NCBI RefSeq assembly: GCF_000478605.2
Contig: NZ_ASHX02000001.1
Location: 310,001 to 374,000 of the forward strand
Direction of reading: 5' to 3'
DNA: 64,000 nucleotides
Origin: Streptomyces thermolilacinus SPC6
Lineage (GTDB): Bacteria; Actinomycetota; Actinomycetes; Streptomycetales; Streptomycetaceae
In this document: piece by piece, positions 1-8,637 of the stretch
Layout of the letters: each line of letters opens with the position of its first letter
Position numbering within the stretch: the stretch's first letter is position 1
Program-made: the position numbers and the translations under genes
Notes under the pieces: model-generated
What the model was told of the DNA's origin: nothing
Databases searched by the model: none
What the model saw: the letters and a program-made list of their open reading frames with translations, nothing else

Positions 1-185
1 AGCGTGGTCTTGCCCACTCCGGCCGGTCCGGCGAATCCGAGCACCCCGCCCTGCCGGGTGGTGAGGCCGCCTTCGGGCGAGGTGCCGCACAGGCTGTCGA
101 GCGACCGCTCGATGGTCTGGAGTTCGGATTCCCGTTCCAGCAACAGGACCCGGTCCCGTCCCCGCCGCTCACCTGCCGTTGTCAT
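1..185 (-). CDS. LuxR/LAL-family ATPase regulator, N-terminal fragment
   Basis: This is only the first 61 or so codons; the rest lies to the left of the window. The start is ATG at 185 on the minus strand. The translated fragment begins MTTAGERRGRDRVLLLERE and reaches a Walker A motif, GPAGVGKT, near residue 53. An ER(E)SEL stretch shortly before a Walker A is typical of large ATP-binding LuxR regulators (LAL family), which carry a C-terminal LuxR helix-turn-helix. The P450 gene behind it has the same orientation, 144 bp upstream, so this regulator could be part of, or read through from, the terpene locus. The HTH itself is not visible, so the family call rests on the N-terminus. Confidence 0.7.
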   Translation of the reverse strand, partial: MTTAGERRGRDRVLLLERESELQTIERSLDSLCGTSPEGGLTTRQGGVLGFAGPAGVGKTT

Positions 186-329
186 GACGTGCCCCCTCCA
201 GCGCGTGCGGCCGAGTCTAGGGGGAACGGGCGGAGAAGACGCCGTGGATGACCATTCTTTCGGGAACTTCACCACTCATATGAGGGCAGCGCTGTATCCT
301 TCGCTGACGCGTCGGCCCGGGGCCCTTTC

Positions 330-1727
330 TCAACGGCGCGGCACGCAGATCATGGGCAGCGCGTCGGGCAGCGGGATACCGGCGGGCACCTCCTTCACCG
401 TGGTGCCGGGGACGGGTTCCAGGCGCCAGCGGCGGGCGACGCTCGCGACGGCGGTGAGGATCTCGGCGACGGCGAAGGCGTCCCCGATGCACTTGTGCTG
501 GCCCGCGCCGAACGGGATGAAGCTGTCGAGGCGCGGCAGTACGCGGGACGGGTCGGTGTCGTTCCACCGTTCCGTGTCGAAGGCGGTGGGGTCGGCGAAG
601 AGTTCCGGGTCGCGGTGGAGCGCGTAGGGACTGTAGGCGATCTCGGCTCCGGCGGGGAGGGCGACGCCGCCGAGGGTGACCGGGGTCAGGGGCCGCCGGG
701 TGAACAGCAGCGGCGAGTGGAGCCGCAGGGACTCCTCGAAGACCCTCTTGGTGTACGTGAGCGAGGCGAGGTCCTCGGGCCGTACGGGGCGGTCGCCGAC
801 GACCGTGTCCACCTCGGCGTGGACGCGCGCCTCCACGTCGGGGTGGCGGGCCAGTTCGTGGAAGATCCAGGCAAGGGTGGTGGAGGCGGTCTCCGTACCG
901 CCGAACAGGATGGTGATGAGCTCGTCGCGGACCTGTTCGGCGCTCATCGTGTCGCCGGTCTCGGGGTCCTTGCTGGCGAGCAGCAGGGAGATGAGGTCGT
1001 CGCGGCCGCTGTCCTCGGGGCCGTACGCGGCGACGACCTCGTCGATGATGGACCGCAGGCGGGTGGCGGCGGCGTTGAAGCGGCGGTTGAGCGGGATCGG
1101 CAGCCGGTCGAACGCCTTGGGCATGACCGTGCGGACGAGCATGCCCTCCAGGATGATCGGGAACGAGCGGTGGACCTCGCGTACGGCGGGCTGGTCCACG
1201 TCGCCGGAGAAGATCATCCCGGCGACGGCGGAGAGGGCGAACCGGCGCATCTCCCGGTCGACGCGGATCCGCGCTCCCGCGGTCCAGGAGGCGGCCATCG
1301 TGTCCGCCTCGCGGCACATCAGCTCCGCGTAGCGGGAGATGCGGTTGCGCTGGAACGCCGGTTGCATGAGGCGGCGTTGTTTGCGGTGGAGCGCGCCGTC
1401 GGTGGTGGCGATCCCGTTGCCGAAGAGGGGACGCAGCTTCTCGAAGATGCGGCCGCGTCCGAACGCGTGGGCCTCGCCGACGAGGACGGTGTGGATGAGG
1501 GCGGGGTCGGTCAGGACGTGCAGGGGCCAGCCGCCGAGGTCCACGCGGACGACGGGGGCGACGCCGCGCAGCGACTCCAGGAACGCGATGGGGCCGCGCG
1601 ACAGCTGGAGGGCGTGGCCGAGGAGCGGCAGCCTGCCGGGCGCCATGGGGGCGCGCCCGGCCGTGTCCTGGCCGCCGGACGCCTCGGTGGCGCCGGTGCG
1701 GGTGCGGGTGGTGCGGTTGCGGGTCAT
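330..1727 (-). CDS. cytochrome P450, terpene-cluster partner
   Basis: This is a 465-residue soluble bacterial P450 that should hydroxylate or oxidise the terpene made by the adjacent synthase. Visible landmarks are the I-helix oxygen-activation segment FGGTETASTT (about 275-284), the K-helix EESLRLHSP (ExxR) and the heme-binding loop IPFGAGQHKCIG with the cysteine ligand at residue 413. The N-terminal PGRLPLLGHALQLSRGPIAF resembles CYP170-type enzymes, which act on epi-isozizaene in Streptomyces coelicolor. I chose ATG 1727, which has GAGGGG nine bases upstream; the long in-frame extension overlaps the terpene synthase. Its start lies 11 bp after the synthase stop, so the two are almost certainly one transcript. 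The product is unknown. Confidence 0.93.
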   Translation of the reverse strand: MTRNRTTRTRTGATEASGGQDTAGRAPMAPGRLPLLGHALQLSRGPIAFLESLRGVAPVVRVDLGGWPLHVLTDPALIHTVLVGEAHAFGRGRIFEKLRPLFGNGIATTDGALHRKQRRLMQPAFQRNRISRYAELMCREADTMAASWTAGARIRVDREMRRFALSAVAGMIFSGDVDQPAVREVHRSFPIILEGMLVRTVMPKAFDRLPIPLNRRFNAAATRLRSIIDEVVAAYGPEDSGRDDLISLLLASKDPETGDTMSAEQVRDELITILFGGTETASTTLAWIFHELARHPDVEARVHAEVDTVVGDRPVRPEDLASLTYTKRVFEESLRLHSPLLFTRRPLTPVTLGGVALPAGAEIAYSPYALHRDPELFADPTAFDTERWNDTDPSRVLPRLDSFIPFGAGQHKCIGDAFAVAEILTAVASVARRWRLEPVPGTTVKEVPAGIPLPDALPMICVPRR

Positions 1728-1738
1728 GGGTTGTCCCC

Positions 1739-2785
1739 TCAGGCCACTGAGACCAGGTCCGGGCGGGTGTACGCGGCTTCGAGCCCGGCGGCGAAGCGCT
1801 CGTCCCGGTACCGCGTGCAGTCGTGGCGCTGCCAGAGGTCGGCGCCGATCATCCAGTCCTCGTAGCCGCGGACGCGGTGTTCCACGGCGGTGCGGGCGGC
1901 GGGGTCGGTGACGCCGAGCGCGTCGAGGGTGCGGGGCAGGTCGCGGGCGGCCGCGCGGAACTCCTCGACGCGGTCGTGGATGCGCTGCTCCACCGCCCGT
2001 ACGGCCTCGGGCAGGGTGAGGCCGTGCCAGTGGGCGAGGAGGGCGGCGAGGTTGTTGGTGTCTCCGCAGGAGTACTCCTTGGGCAGCGAGAACACGTCGT
2101 TGCCCCAGGAGATGACGTCGATGGCGCTCCACATCAGTTCACGCAGGGCGGGGGTCCGGTGGGCCTCGTCGGGGACCTCTATGCCCTGGTCGGCCTCCAC
2201 CATGTCCATCATGGGCAGGAGCTGGGAGCTGTGGCGGCGGGTCAGGACGTAGTCCTCGACGGTGGGGCGGTGTCCGGGAAGCCGGTTGGCGGCCTCCTCG
2301 TCCAGGGAGCGGAGCATGCGCGGGACGTGACGCCGGTAGCGGGCTTGGAGGAGCGGGGTCATCCCGGCCATGATGCCGTCGCAGAGTTCGGCGAAGGACG
2401 CCACGAGCGGGTTGTCCAGCGCGGGCCGGGGCGCCCCGGTCCGCTCGCCACCGGAGACGTGGCGGGTGATGGCGTCGGAGATGGGCTGCCAGTCGCGGAC
2501 GCGGCCGGCCCTGATGAGCAGGTCGTGCTGGTCGTCCAGGACGAAGGACCAGGCCATCCACTGGGACAGCAGGAGCAGCCGTTCATAGGGGGCGTCACGG
2601 CTGACGCGGGCGGCGAGGTGGCCGAATCCGATGCCCGCGAACTGCTCGCTCGCCCCGGCCTCTATGAGGCCCCGGTCGACGGCCCAGGCGGTCGCCTCGG
2701 CGTTGGCGCGGTCACCGGCGGGGTCCTTGGAGTTATCAAAGGGAAGATGAAATTCCGGAACGGTAAAAGGGTCGAGATGGGGCAT
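1739..2785 (-). CDS. class I terpene synthase
   Basis: This 348-residue protein is the size of bacterial sesquiterpene cyclases. It has the aspartate-rich metal-binding motif DDQHD at 84-88 and the second Mg2+ triad NDVFSLPKE (NDxxSxxKE) at 229-237, with a C-terminal RY pair (CTRYRDE). These identify a class I enzyme that ionises a prenyl diphosphate and cyclises it. The start is ATG 2785, preceded by GGAGGGAGATCA. DDQHD is close to the DDRHD of epi-isozizaene synthase, and both loci carry a P450 immediately downstream, but overall similarity to that enzyme looks limited by eye, so I do not name the product. A sesquiterpene is likeliest; a diterpene is possible. Confidence 0.93.
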   Translation of the reverse strand: MPHLDPFTVPEFHLPFDNSKDPAGDRANAEATAWAVDRGLIEAGASEQFAGIGFGHLAARVSRDAPYERLLLLSQWMAWSFVLDDQHDLLIRAGRVRDWQPISDAITRHVSGGERTGAPRPALDNPLVASFAELCDGIMAGMTPLLQARYRRHVPRMLRSLDEEAANRLPGHRPTVEDYVLTRRHSSQLLPMMDMVEADQGIEVPDEAHRTPALRELMWSAIDVISWGNDVFSLPKEYSCGDTNNLAALLAHWHGLTLPEAVRAVEQRIHDRVEEFRAAARDLPRTLDALGVTDPAARTAVEHRVRGYEDWMIGADLWQRHDCTRYRDERFAAGLEAAYTRPDLVSVA

Positions 2786-2974
2786 TGATCTCCCTCCGGA
2801 GGAAATCCCGGTCCGCATTCCCCCGGTTCGCCCGCTCTCGGCCGGAGGCCGGTATCGCGCACGCGGCCGGAGGGCCGCTCGCCGTGACTTACCTTGCTCA
2901 CTCCGGCCGCAGAGCAGCTCGTTTCCCCGTTCGGACGGGAGAGCTTCGAGCTGCGCTTTGAAGCCATTCACGCC

Positions 2975-3005
2975 TATTAACCCGTATCGTGATCGACACT
3001 GTCAA
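2975..3005 (-). promoter_or_regulatory. candidate promoter of the terpene synthase operon
   Basis: On the minus strand a perfect TTGACA (-35; 3005-3000) is followed after 18 bases by GTTAAT (2981-2976). It lies in the only AT-rich patch upstream of the terpene synthase, about 190 bp before its start. The -10 match is weak, so a different sigma factor or start point is possible. Confidence 0.4.
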
Positions 3006-3458
3006 TATTATCCGACCCGGCCCGCCCCCAGGGTTTCCCCGCATGCCGCCGGATTATTCGGAAAGGCATATGCGGCTTTCCGTTCGCCCGATTCGGTGGT
3101 GATTTCGGAGGCTTGGGACAGGGCGCGCGGGCCGGGCGGGCCGCCGGTGCCGCACCCCGCGAGCCCGGCCCCCGCGCGCCCGCACGCCCAAGGGGCCCGC
3201 GCGTCCGAAGACCTCGCATGCGCGCGTGCCCGTGGAGTCCGCGCATCCGGAACGGGTCGCGCGCCCGGAGCGTTCGCACGCCCGAACTCCTCCGCGCCCG
3301 GGAAGGACTCGCGTACCGGTAGGGACCGCGCGCCCGGACGCGGTGCGCCGGACAGTACGCCGGAACCCGGCGATCACGACGTACGCCGGGAAATCTGACG
3401 TACCACCAGCAGATGTCCCCATACCGAACGCCGGATCACGCCTTTAGGACAAGAGCTG

Positions 3459-3485
3459 GTCAAGAAGTTGATTGACCACTGTCAA
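3459..3485. promoter_or_regulatory. TTGAC-type inverted repeats upstream of the M4 protease
   Basis: TTGAC-CACT-GTCAA (3472-3485) is a perfect inverted repeat, and it overlaps a second pair, GGTCAA (3459-3464) with TTGACC (3472-3477). It lies 68-94 bp before the protease start, a sensible place for an operator. The nine bases TTGACAGTG on its minus strand recur at the candidate terpene promoter (3005-2997). Confidence 0.45.
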
Positions 3486-3552
3486 ACCATGGTCGTCGCC
3501 TGGCAGTCTCCTCCGCATCCCCGTCCCCCACGGACCGAGAGAAGGAGACCGC

Positions 3553-5214
3553 GTGTCCCCGAACTCCCGCACCTCGCGGCGTACTCTGCGCGCCGCCGCC
3601 CTCGCCGCCACCGCCGCCATGGTCGTCGTGGGCGTGCAGTCCGGCACCGCCACGGCCGGTGACGCCGCCACCGGTTCCGTGACACCGGACCGTGCCGCCG
3701 GCGCGACGGCCCTCCCGCTCGCCGCCGCCGACCGTGTGGCCGCCATCCGCTCCGCGCAGGCCGGGGCCGCCACGACCGCCGAGCGCCTCGGGCTGGACAC
3801 GGCCCGCGAGAAGCTCGTCGTCCGTGATGTGGTGAAGGACGCCGACGGCACCGTGCACACGCGCTACGAGCGCACGTACGCGGGCATCCCGGTCCTCGGC
3901 GGCGACCTGGTCGTCCACACCTCCAAGGACGGCCGCACCAAGGGCGTCACCAAGGCGACCCACGCGAAGATCGCCGTCGCGAGCACCGAAGCCGCCCTCG
4001 CACCGGCCGCCGCCCGCAAGGGCGCCCTGGCCGCTGCGGCCGCCGAGGAGGAGGTGACCGGCACCCCGTCCGCCGTCGCGCCCCGCAAGGTCATATGGGC
4101 CGCGAGCGGCAAGCCGACGCTGGCGTACGAGACGGTCGTCCACGGCCTCCAGCACGACGGCACCCCGAGCGAGCTGCACGTCATCACGGACGCCGCGACC
4201 GGCAAGGAGCTGTACTCCTACCAGGCGGTCGAGACCGGCAGCGGCACCAGCCAGTACAGCGGCACCGTCCCGCTCGGCACCACGGCCACCGGCTCCGGCT
4301 ACACGCTGACCGACGCCGCCCGCGGCGGCCACAGGACGTACGACCTGAACGGCGGCACGTCCGGCACCGGCACGCTGTTCACCGACGCCGACGACACGTG
4401 GGGCAACGGCCTGCCGACCAACCGTCAGACGGCGGCCGTGGACGCCCACTACGGCGCCGCGCTCACCTGGGACTTCTACAAGTCGGAGCTGGGCCGCAAC
4501 GGCATCGCGGGCGACGGCAAGGCCGCCTACTCGCGCGTCCACTACGGCAACGCGTACGTCAACGCCTTCTGGCAGGACAGCTGCTTCTGCATGACGTACG
4601 GCGACGGCGCCAACAACGCCCGGCCGCTGACCTCCATCGACGTGGCCGGCCACGAGATGACCCACGGCCTGACCTCCCGCACCGCGGGCCTGCGCTACAG
4701 CGGCGAGTCCGGCGGCCTCAACGAGGCCACCAGCGACATCCTCGGCACCTCCGTCGAGTTCCACGCCAACAACCCGAACGACCCGGGCGACTACCTCATC
4801 GGCGAGAAGATCGACATCCGGGGCAACGGCACCCCGCTGCGCTACATGGACAAGCCCAGCAAGGACGGCAGCTCGGCCGACTTCTGGTCGCGCTCCGTGG
4901 CCCGCATGGACGTGCACCACTCCTCGGGCGTCGGCAACCACTTCTTCTACCTGCTGTCCGAGGGCAGCGGCGCCAAGACGATCAACGGCGTCAGCTACGA
5001 CTCGCCGACCTACGACGGCACGCCCGTCACCGGCATCGGCCGCGTCAAGGCCTACCAGATCTGGTACAAGGCCCTGTCGGTCTACATGACGTCCAGCACC
5101 AACTACGCGGGCGCCCGCACGGCGACGCTCCAGGCGGCTACCGACCTGTACGGCGCGAACAGCGCCGAGTACCAGGCCGTCGCCAAGGCCTGGGCCGCCG
5201 TCAACGTGAAGTAA
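3553..5214 (+). CDS. secreted M4 (thermolysin-like) metalloprotease
   Basis: This is a 553-residue prepro-neutral metalloprotease. A Sec-type signal peptide (positively charged start, then AAALAATAAMVVVG) is followed by an FTP/PepSY-like propeptide (about 60-200), which contains the TYAGIPVLGGDLVVH stretch typical of fungalysin/thermolysin propeptides. The catalytic domain has the zinc motif HEMTH (His367, Glu368, His371) and the third zinc ligand Glu391 in GGLNEATSD. The 24-residue spacing from His367 to Glu391 matches thermolysin. The GTG start at 3553 is chosen because GAAGGAGA precedes it and the signal peptide begins there; an upstream in-frame ATG gives an implausible extension. It is monocistronic and followed by a strong hairpin. 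Confidence 0.95.
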   Translation: MSPNSRTSRRTLRAAALAATAAMVVVGVQSGTATAGDAATGSVTPDRAAGATALPLAAADRVAAIRSAQAGAATTAERLGLDTAREKLVVRDVVKDADGTVHTRYERTYAGIPVLGGDLVVHTSKDGRTKGVTKATHAKIAVASTEAALAPAAARKGALAAAAAEEEVTGTPSAVAPRKVIWAASGKPTLAYETVVHGLQHDGTPSELHVITDAATGKELYSYQAVETGSGTSQYSGTVPLGTTATGSGYTLTDAARGGHRTYDLNGGTSGTGTLFTDADDTWGNGLPTNRQTAAVDAHYGAALTWDFYKSELGRNGIAGDGKAAYSRVHYGNAYVNAFWQDSCFCMTYGDGANNARPLTSIDVAGHEMTHGLTSRTAGLRYSGESGGLNEATSDILGTSVEFHANNPNDPGDYLIGEKIDIRGNGTPLRYMDKPSKDGSSADFWSRSVARMDVHHSSGVGNHFFYLLSEGSGAKTINGVSYDSPTYDGTPVTGIGRVKAYQIWYKALSVYMTSSTNYAGARTATLQAATDLYGANSAEYQAVAKAWAAVNVK

Positions 5215-5235
5215 CGATTCGCCGCCTCTCCCCCG

Positions 5236-5267
5236 CCGTACCGGGACGTATCCGCGTCCCGGTACGG
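5236..5267. terminator. 13-bp perfect hairpin after the M4 protease
   Basis: CCGTACCGGGACG (5236-5248) and its exact reverse complement (5255-5267) flank a 6-base loop, 21 bp after the protease stop. It is a good GC-type terminator. It also ends 26 bp before the MerR gene, so it could act as an operator or attenuator for that gene. Confidence 0.65.
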
Positions 5268-5293
5268 TGGTGGTCCCGCCCAGGGAGGTGAAG

Positions 5294-6229
5294 GTGTCCG
5301 CCGACGGGACGTGGAGCATCGGGGAGCTCGCCGAACGGGCGGGCACCACCGTGAAGACGGTGCGGTTCTACTCGGAGCTCGGGCTGCTGCCGGAGACCTC
5401 CCGCAGCGCGGGCGGCCACCGCCGGTACGGGCCGGGGGCGTTGGACCGGCTGCTGCTGATCCGGTCGCTGCGCGGCCTGGACCTGCCCGTCGCGGAGGTG
5501 GGCCGGGTCCTGGACCGTGAGGACGCCATGGACGATGCCCTGGAGGACGCCGTCGCGGGCAAGCTGCGCGAACTGGGCTCCCGCATGGCGGAGTTGCGGT
5601 GGCGCGAGGCGGCCCTGCGGCTGGTGCGGGACTGCCCCGCCGAGGAGCGCGCCGACCGGCTGCGGCTGATCGGGGCGCTGGACTCGCCGCCGAGCACGGC
5701 TCCGGTGGCGCGGTTCCTGCGGCGGGTGCTGCCGCCGCGGCTGCCGTCCCGGCTCGTCGCGTCGATCACGGACGCGGCGGTCCCGGCGCCGCCCGACGAC
5801 CCGACTCCCGGGCAGGTCCTGGCCTTCGCGCGGCTCCACGCCCTGGCGGCGGACGCCGCGGGCACGGTCAGCGTGTGCCGCCCCGTCGCGAGTGTCCCGG
5901 ACGGGACGTGCCGGCCCGCGGTGCTGTACGACGGGCTCACCGAGGCGTTCGCGCTGGCCGCGCCGGACGTACGGGCCGGGCGGGCGCCGTCCGGCGGCGA
6001 GGCGCTGGACTGCTTCGTGGCGGCCCACGCCGGGATGCGCGGCGCCCGGGACACCCCGGAGTTCCGGCGGCGCCTGAGCCGGTACCTCGACGACGTGGCG
6101 CACCCCCGCGTCGACCGCTTCTGGCGGCTCACCGCCGAGGCGGCCGCCACCCCGGAGCCGACGTTCGGCGCCCTGGACGACTGGCTGCGCGCGGCGCTGG
6201 CCCGTCAGGTGACGGACCCGGCGATCTGA
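5294..6229 (+). CDS. MerR-family transcriptional regulator
   Basis: This 311-residue regulator has an N-terminal MerR winged helix-turn-helix (WSIGELAERAGTTVKTVRFYSELGLL, then GHRRYGP) and a dimerisation helix up to about residue 110. The remaining 200 residues are an Ala/Arg/Pro-rich effector domain that I do not recognise; it lacks the cysteines expected of a metal-sensing MerR. I chose GTG 5294 because AGGGAGG sits five bases before it; GTG 5288 is in frame but overlaps that site. No target gene is obvious: the neighbours are two secreted proteases reading the same way. Confidence 0.85.
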   Translation: MSADGTWSIGELAERAGTTVKTVRFYSELGLLPETSRSAGGHRRYGPGALDRLLLIRSLRGLDLPVAEVGRVLDREDAMDDALEDAVAGKLRELGSRMAELRWREAALRLVRDCPAEERADRLRLIGALDSPPSTAPVARFLRRVLPPRLPSRLVASITDAAVPAPPDDPTPGQVLAFARLHALAADAAGTVSVCRPVASVPDGTCRPAVLYDGLTEAFALAAPDVRAGRAPSGGEALDCFVAAHAGMRGARDTPEFRRRLSRYLDDVAHPRVDRFWRLTAEAAATPEPTFGALDDWLRAALARQVTDPAI

Positions 6230-6326
6230 CACCGGGGCGGACCGGACCGGGCCGAGGGGTCGCGGGGGACGCCGGAGCGGGCGAACGGTGAACAGCTTGT
6301 GAGGGAACACCCCTTCCCTTGACGTG

Positions 6327-6338
6327 CTCATGAATGAG
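6327..6338. promoter_or_regulatory. CTCAT-N2-ATGAG inverted repeat upstream of the S8 protease
   Basis: This short inverted repeat lies 74-85 bp before the protease start, just after a TTGACG hexamer (6319-6324) that could be a -35 element. It is a candidate operator overlapping the promoter; the arms are only five bases long, so chance is possible. Confidence 0.25.
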
Positions 6339-6411
6339 ATCTTTCGCGCGACCACTTCTCATCCGGCCCGGCCGACCCGACCTGTCGGCCCGGCCGGCCT
6401 TCGGAGGACCC

Positions 6412-8220
6412 ATGCTTCCCCACATATCCGCCGGGCTCCGGCGCTCGGCCGCCGTCGCCGCTCTCGGCGCGGCCGTCGCCCTCGCGGTGCCCGCGGCGCC
6501 CGCCGCCGCGACCGCCCAGACCCCGGCAGCCGCTCCGGCCGCCGTCCCGGCCGCCGCGGCGGCCCCGGCCGGCACCTGGGCCGCGGGCACCCGCGCGTAC
6601 CTGGTGATCACCGCTCCGGGCGACACCTCGGCCGTACGCGCCGCCGTCACCGCGAACGGCGGCACGGTCTTCGCGCACTACGACGCGATCGGCGTCGTCG
6701 TCGCGCACTCCACGTCCACGTCGTTCGCCGCCACGATGCGCGGCGTCACCGGCGTGCAGCAGGTCGGCGCGACCCGCACCTCGGACGTGCCGGCCGACGC
6801 GTACGCCCCGGCCATCCCCAGCGCCCCGGCGCAGAGCCCGACGACGCTCACCGAGTCAAGCCGCTGGGACATGACCCAGATCAAGGCCGACCAGGCGTGG
6901 GCCGTCACCACCGGATCCAGCACCGTGAAGGTCGGCGTCCTGGACACCGGCGTCGACGACCTCCACCAGGACATCGCGCCCAACTTCAACGCCGCCGACT
7001 CCGTCTCCTGCGCCTACGGCAAGCCGGACACGCGCCCCGGCTCCTGGCGCGACGTCGGCACCCACGGCACCCATGTCGCGGGCACGATCGCCGCGGCGAA
7101 GAACGGCAAGGGCGTCGTCGGTGTCGCGCCGGGCGTGAGGATCTCGTCGGTGCGCATCGCCGAGCCGGGCACGTCGCTGTTCTACGCCGAGAACACCATC
7201 TGCGGCTTCATGTGGGCGGGCGACCGCGGCTTCCGGGTCACCAACAACAGCTATTACACCGACCCGTGGATGTTCAACTGTCCGGACGACCCCGACCAGG
7301 CCGCCATCATCGAGGGCGTCCGGCGGGCCCAGGCGTACGCGGAGAGCAAGGGCTCCCTCCAGGTCGCGGCCGCGGGCAACTCCAACTACGACCTGGCGAA
7401 CAAGACCACCGACACGACCAGCCCCAACGACTCGACCCCGGTGACCCGCCGGATCACCAACGCGTGCCTCGACATCCCCACCGAGCTGCCGGGCGTCGTG
7501 ACGGTCGCCGCCATGGGCCGCGGCAACGTGAAGGCGTCGTACTCCAACTTCGGCCAGGGCGTCATCGACATCGCCGCGCCGGGCGGCGACGGCTCGTACG
7601 GTGTCTACTCGACGCTGCCGGGCGGCAGGTACGGCAACATGAACGGCACCTCCATGGCGTCCCCGCACGTCGCGGGCGTCGCCGCGCTGATGGTGAGCGT
7701 CAACCCGGCCCTGACCCCGGCCGACCTGCGGGACCGGCTCGCGGCGCAGGCGACGGACACGGCCTGCCCGTCCGACAGCCGCTGCACCGGCACCACCGCG
7801 AACAACGGGTTCTTCGGCGAGGGCCAGACCGACGCGCTCAAGGCCGTGTCCGGCGGGACGACGCCGCCCGCGCCGGGCCGGTACTTCGAGAACCTGACCG
7901 ACGTGGCCGTCCCCGACAACACGACCGTGGAGAGCCCGATCACGGTCACCGGACTGACCGGCAACGCCCCGTCCGCGCTGAAGGTCGGCGTGGACATCAA
8001 GCACACCTACCGCGGTGACCTCGTCCTGTCGCTGGTCGCCCCGGACGGGACGGTGTACCCGCTGGAGGACTTCGCCAACAACGACAGCGGCGACAACGTG
8101 CTCAAGACGTACACGGTCGACGCCTCGACGGAGACCGCGTCCGGCACCTGGAAGCTCCGCGTCCGCGACCTCGCCACCCAGGACACGGGCCGCGTCGACG
8201 CCTGGAACCTCACCTTCTGA
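6412..8220 (+). CDS. secreted S8 subtilisin-like serine protease with P/homoB domain
   Basis: This is a 602-residue exported subtilase. The signal peptide (residues 1-33) runs through RRSAAVAALGAAVALAVPAAPAAA. An I9-like propeptide region follows (about 50-145). The peptidase domain has Asp178 (VLDTGVDD), His218 (GTHGTHVAG) and Ser414 (GTSMASPHVAG). The last 120 residues (GRYFENLTDVAVPDN to AWNLTF) form a proprotein-convertase P/homoB beta-sandwich, which usually stabilises the enzyme. The ATG start follows TCGGAGGACCC. Between the catalytic His and Ser there are several cysteines that could form disulfides, as expected outside the cell. The protein probably acts in extracellular protein breakdown or processing. 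Confidence 0.95.
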   Translation: MLPHISAGLRRSAAVAALGAAVALAVPAAPAAATAQTPAAAPAAVPAAAAAPAGTWAAGTRAYLVITAPGDTSAVRAAVTANGGTVFAHYDAIGVVVAHSTSTSFAATMRGVTGVQQVGATRTSDVPADAYAPAIPSAPAQSPTTLTESSRWDMTQIKADQAWAVTTGSSTVKVGVLDTGVDDLHQDIAPNFNAADSVSCAYGKPDTRPGSWRDVGTHGTHVAGTIAAAKNGKGVVGVAPGVRISSVRIAEPGTSLFYAENTICGFMWAGDRGFRVTNNSYYTDPWMFNCPDDPDQAAIIEGVRRAQAYAESKGSLQVAAAGNSNYDLANKTTDTTSPNDSTPVTRRITNACLDIPTELPGVVTVAAMGRGNVKASYSNFGQGVIDIAAPGGDGSYGVYSTLPGGRYGNMNGTSMASPHVAGVAALMVSVNPALTPADLRDRLAAQATDTACPSDSRCTGTTANNGFFGEGQTDALKAVSGGTTPPAPGRYFENLTDVAVPDNTTVESPITVTGLTGNAPSALKVGVDIKHTYRGDLVLSLVAPDGTVYPLEDFANNDSGDNVLKTYTVDASTETASGTWKLRVRDLATQDTGRVDAWNLTF

Positions 8221-8422
8221 TCCACGTCCGGGTGACGGCACGCACCGCCGTCCCTCCTCCCCCCGGGCCCGGTCGCCTCCCCGGCGGCCGGGCCCCGCGC
8301 GTACCCACCGGGCCAACGGCCCCGGTGCTCCCCCCTATGGCGGTCCGTGGCGAGATCCCTACGGCTCTCACGCGTACTGACCGGTGGACACACCGATCAC
8401 CGTCGAGGGATGGGGCCCAGCC

Positions 8423-8620
8423 ATGAGCCGTCCGTTCGCCTTCCAGTACGCCGTGCCCGCCGACGCCGTCGACGACGTGGTGCTCCCGTACGCGTACGAC
8501 TCCGGCCTCCAGCTGAACGTCCTGCCCGACGGACGCCCCGCCGTGCCCGACCCGGCGGTGCTCCGCGCGGCGGGCACGACGACGTCGAAGGCCGGCTCCC
8601 AGACGCACTTCGACGACTGA
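8423..8620 (+). CDS. tgmA: graspetide precursor peptide (ATP-grasp target RiPP)
   Basis: This 65-residue peptide immediately precedes an ATP-grasp maturase and fits the SAV_5884-type ATP-grasp target family (TgmA). The N-terminal part (MSRPFAFQYAVPADAVDD) and PYAYDSGLQLNVLPDGRPAV look like the leader with its PFAF-type and aromatic motifs. The C-terminal core GTTTSKAGSQTHFDD offers three Thr, two Ser and one Lys as donors and a terminal Asp-Asp as acceptors for omega-ester or omega-amide crosslinks. A GTG at 8384 would extend it by 13 residues; ATG 8423 better fits the family start. The stop is 17 bp before the maturase. No O-methyltransferase or dedicated transporter is adjacent. Confidence 0.8.
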   Translation: MSRPFAFQYAVPADAVDDVVLPYAYDSGLQLNVLPDGRPAVPDPAVLRAAGTTTSKAGSQTHFDD

Positions 8621-8637
8621 CCGGCGGGCGACCCACG

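Larger units (their letters stand above)
2786..3552. other. gene-free divergent region between terpene synthase and M4 protease
   Basis: This stretch has no convincing gene. The ORFs in it are Arg/Pro-rich, overlap on both strands and lack ribosome binding sites. About 2955-3080 is notably AT-richer than its surroundings, which fits promoter DNA. The part from 3120 to 3330 is low-complexity, GC-rich and full of short cgcgcccg-type repeats. Two inverted or repeated TTGAC-containing elements occur at its two ends and are listed separately. Confidence 0.6.

Noticed and set aside
2958..3398. 146-residue frame in the gap between terpene synthase and protease
   Set aside because: Arg/Pro/Ala-rich with no domain or ribosome binding site, and frames on both strands are open because of GC bias.
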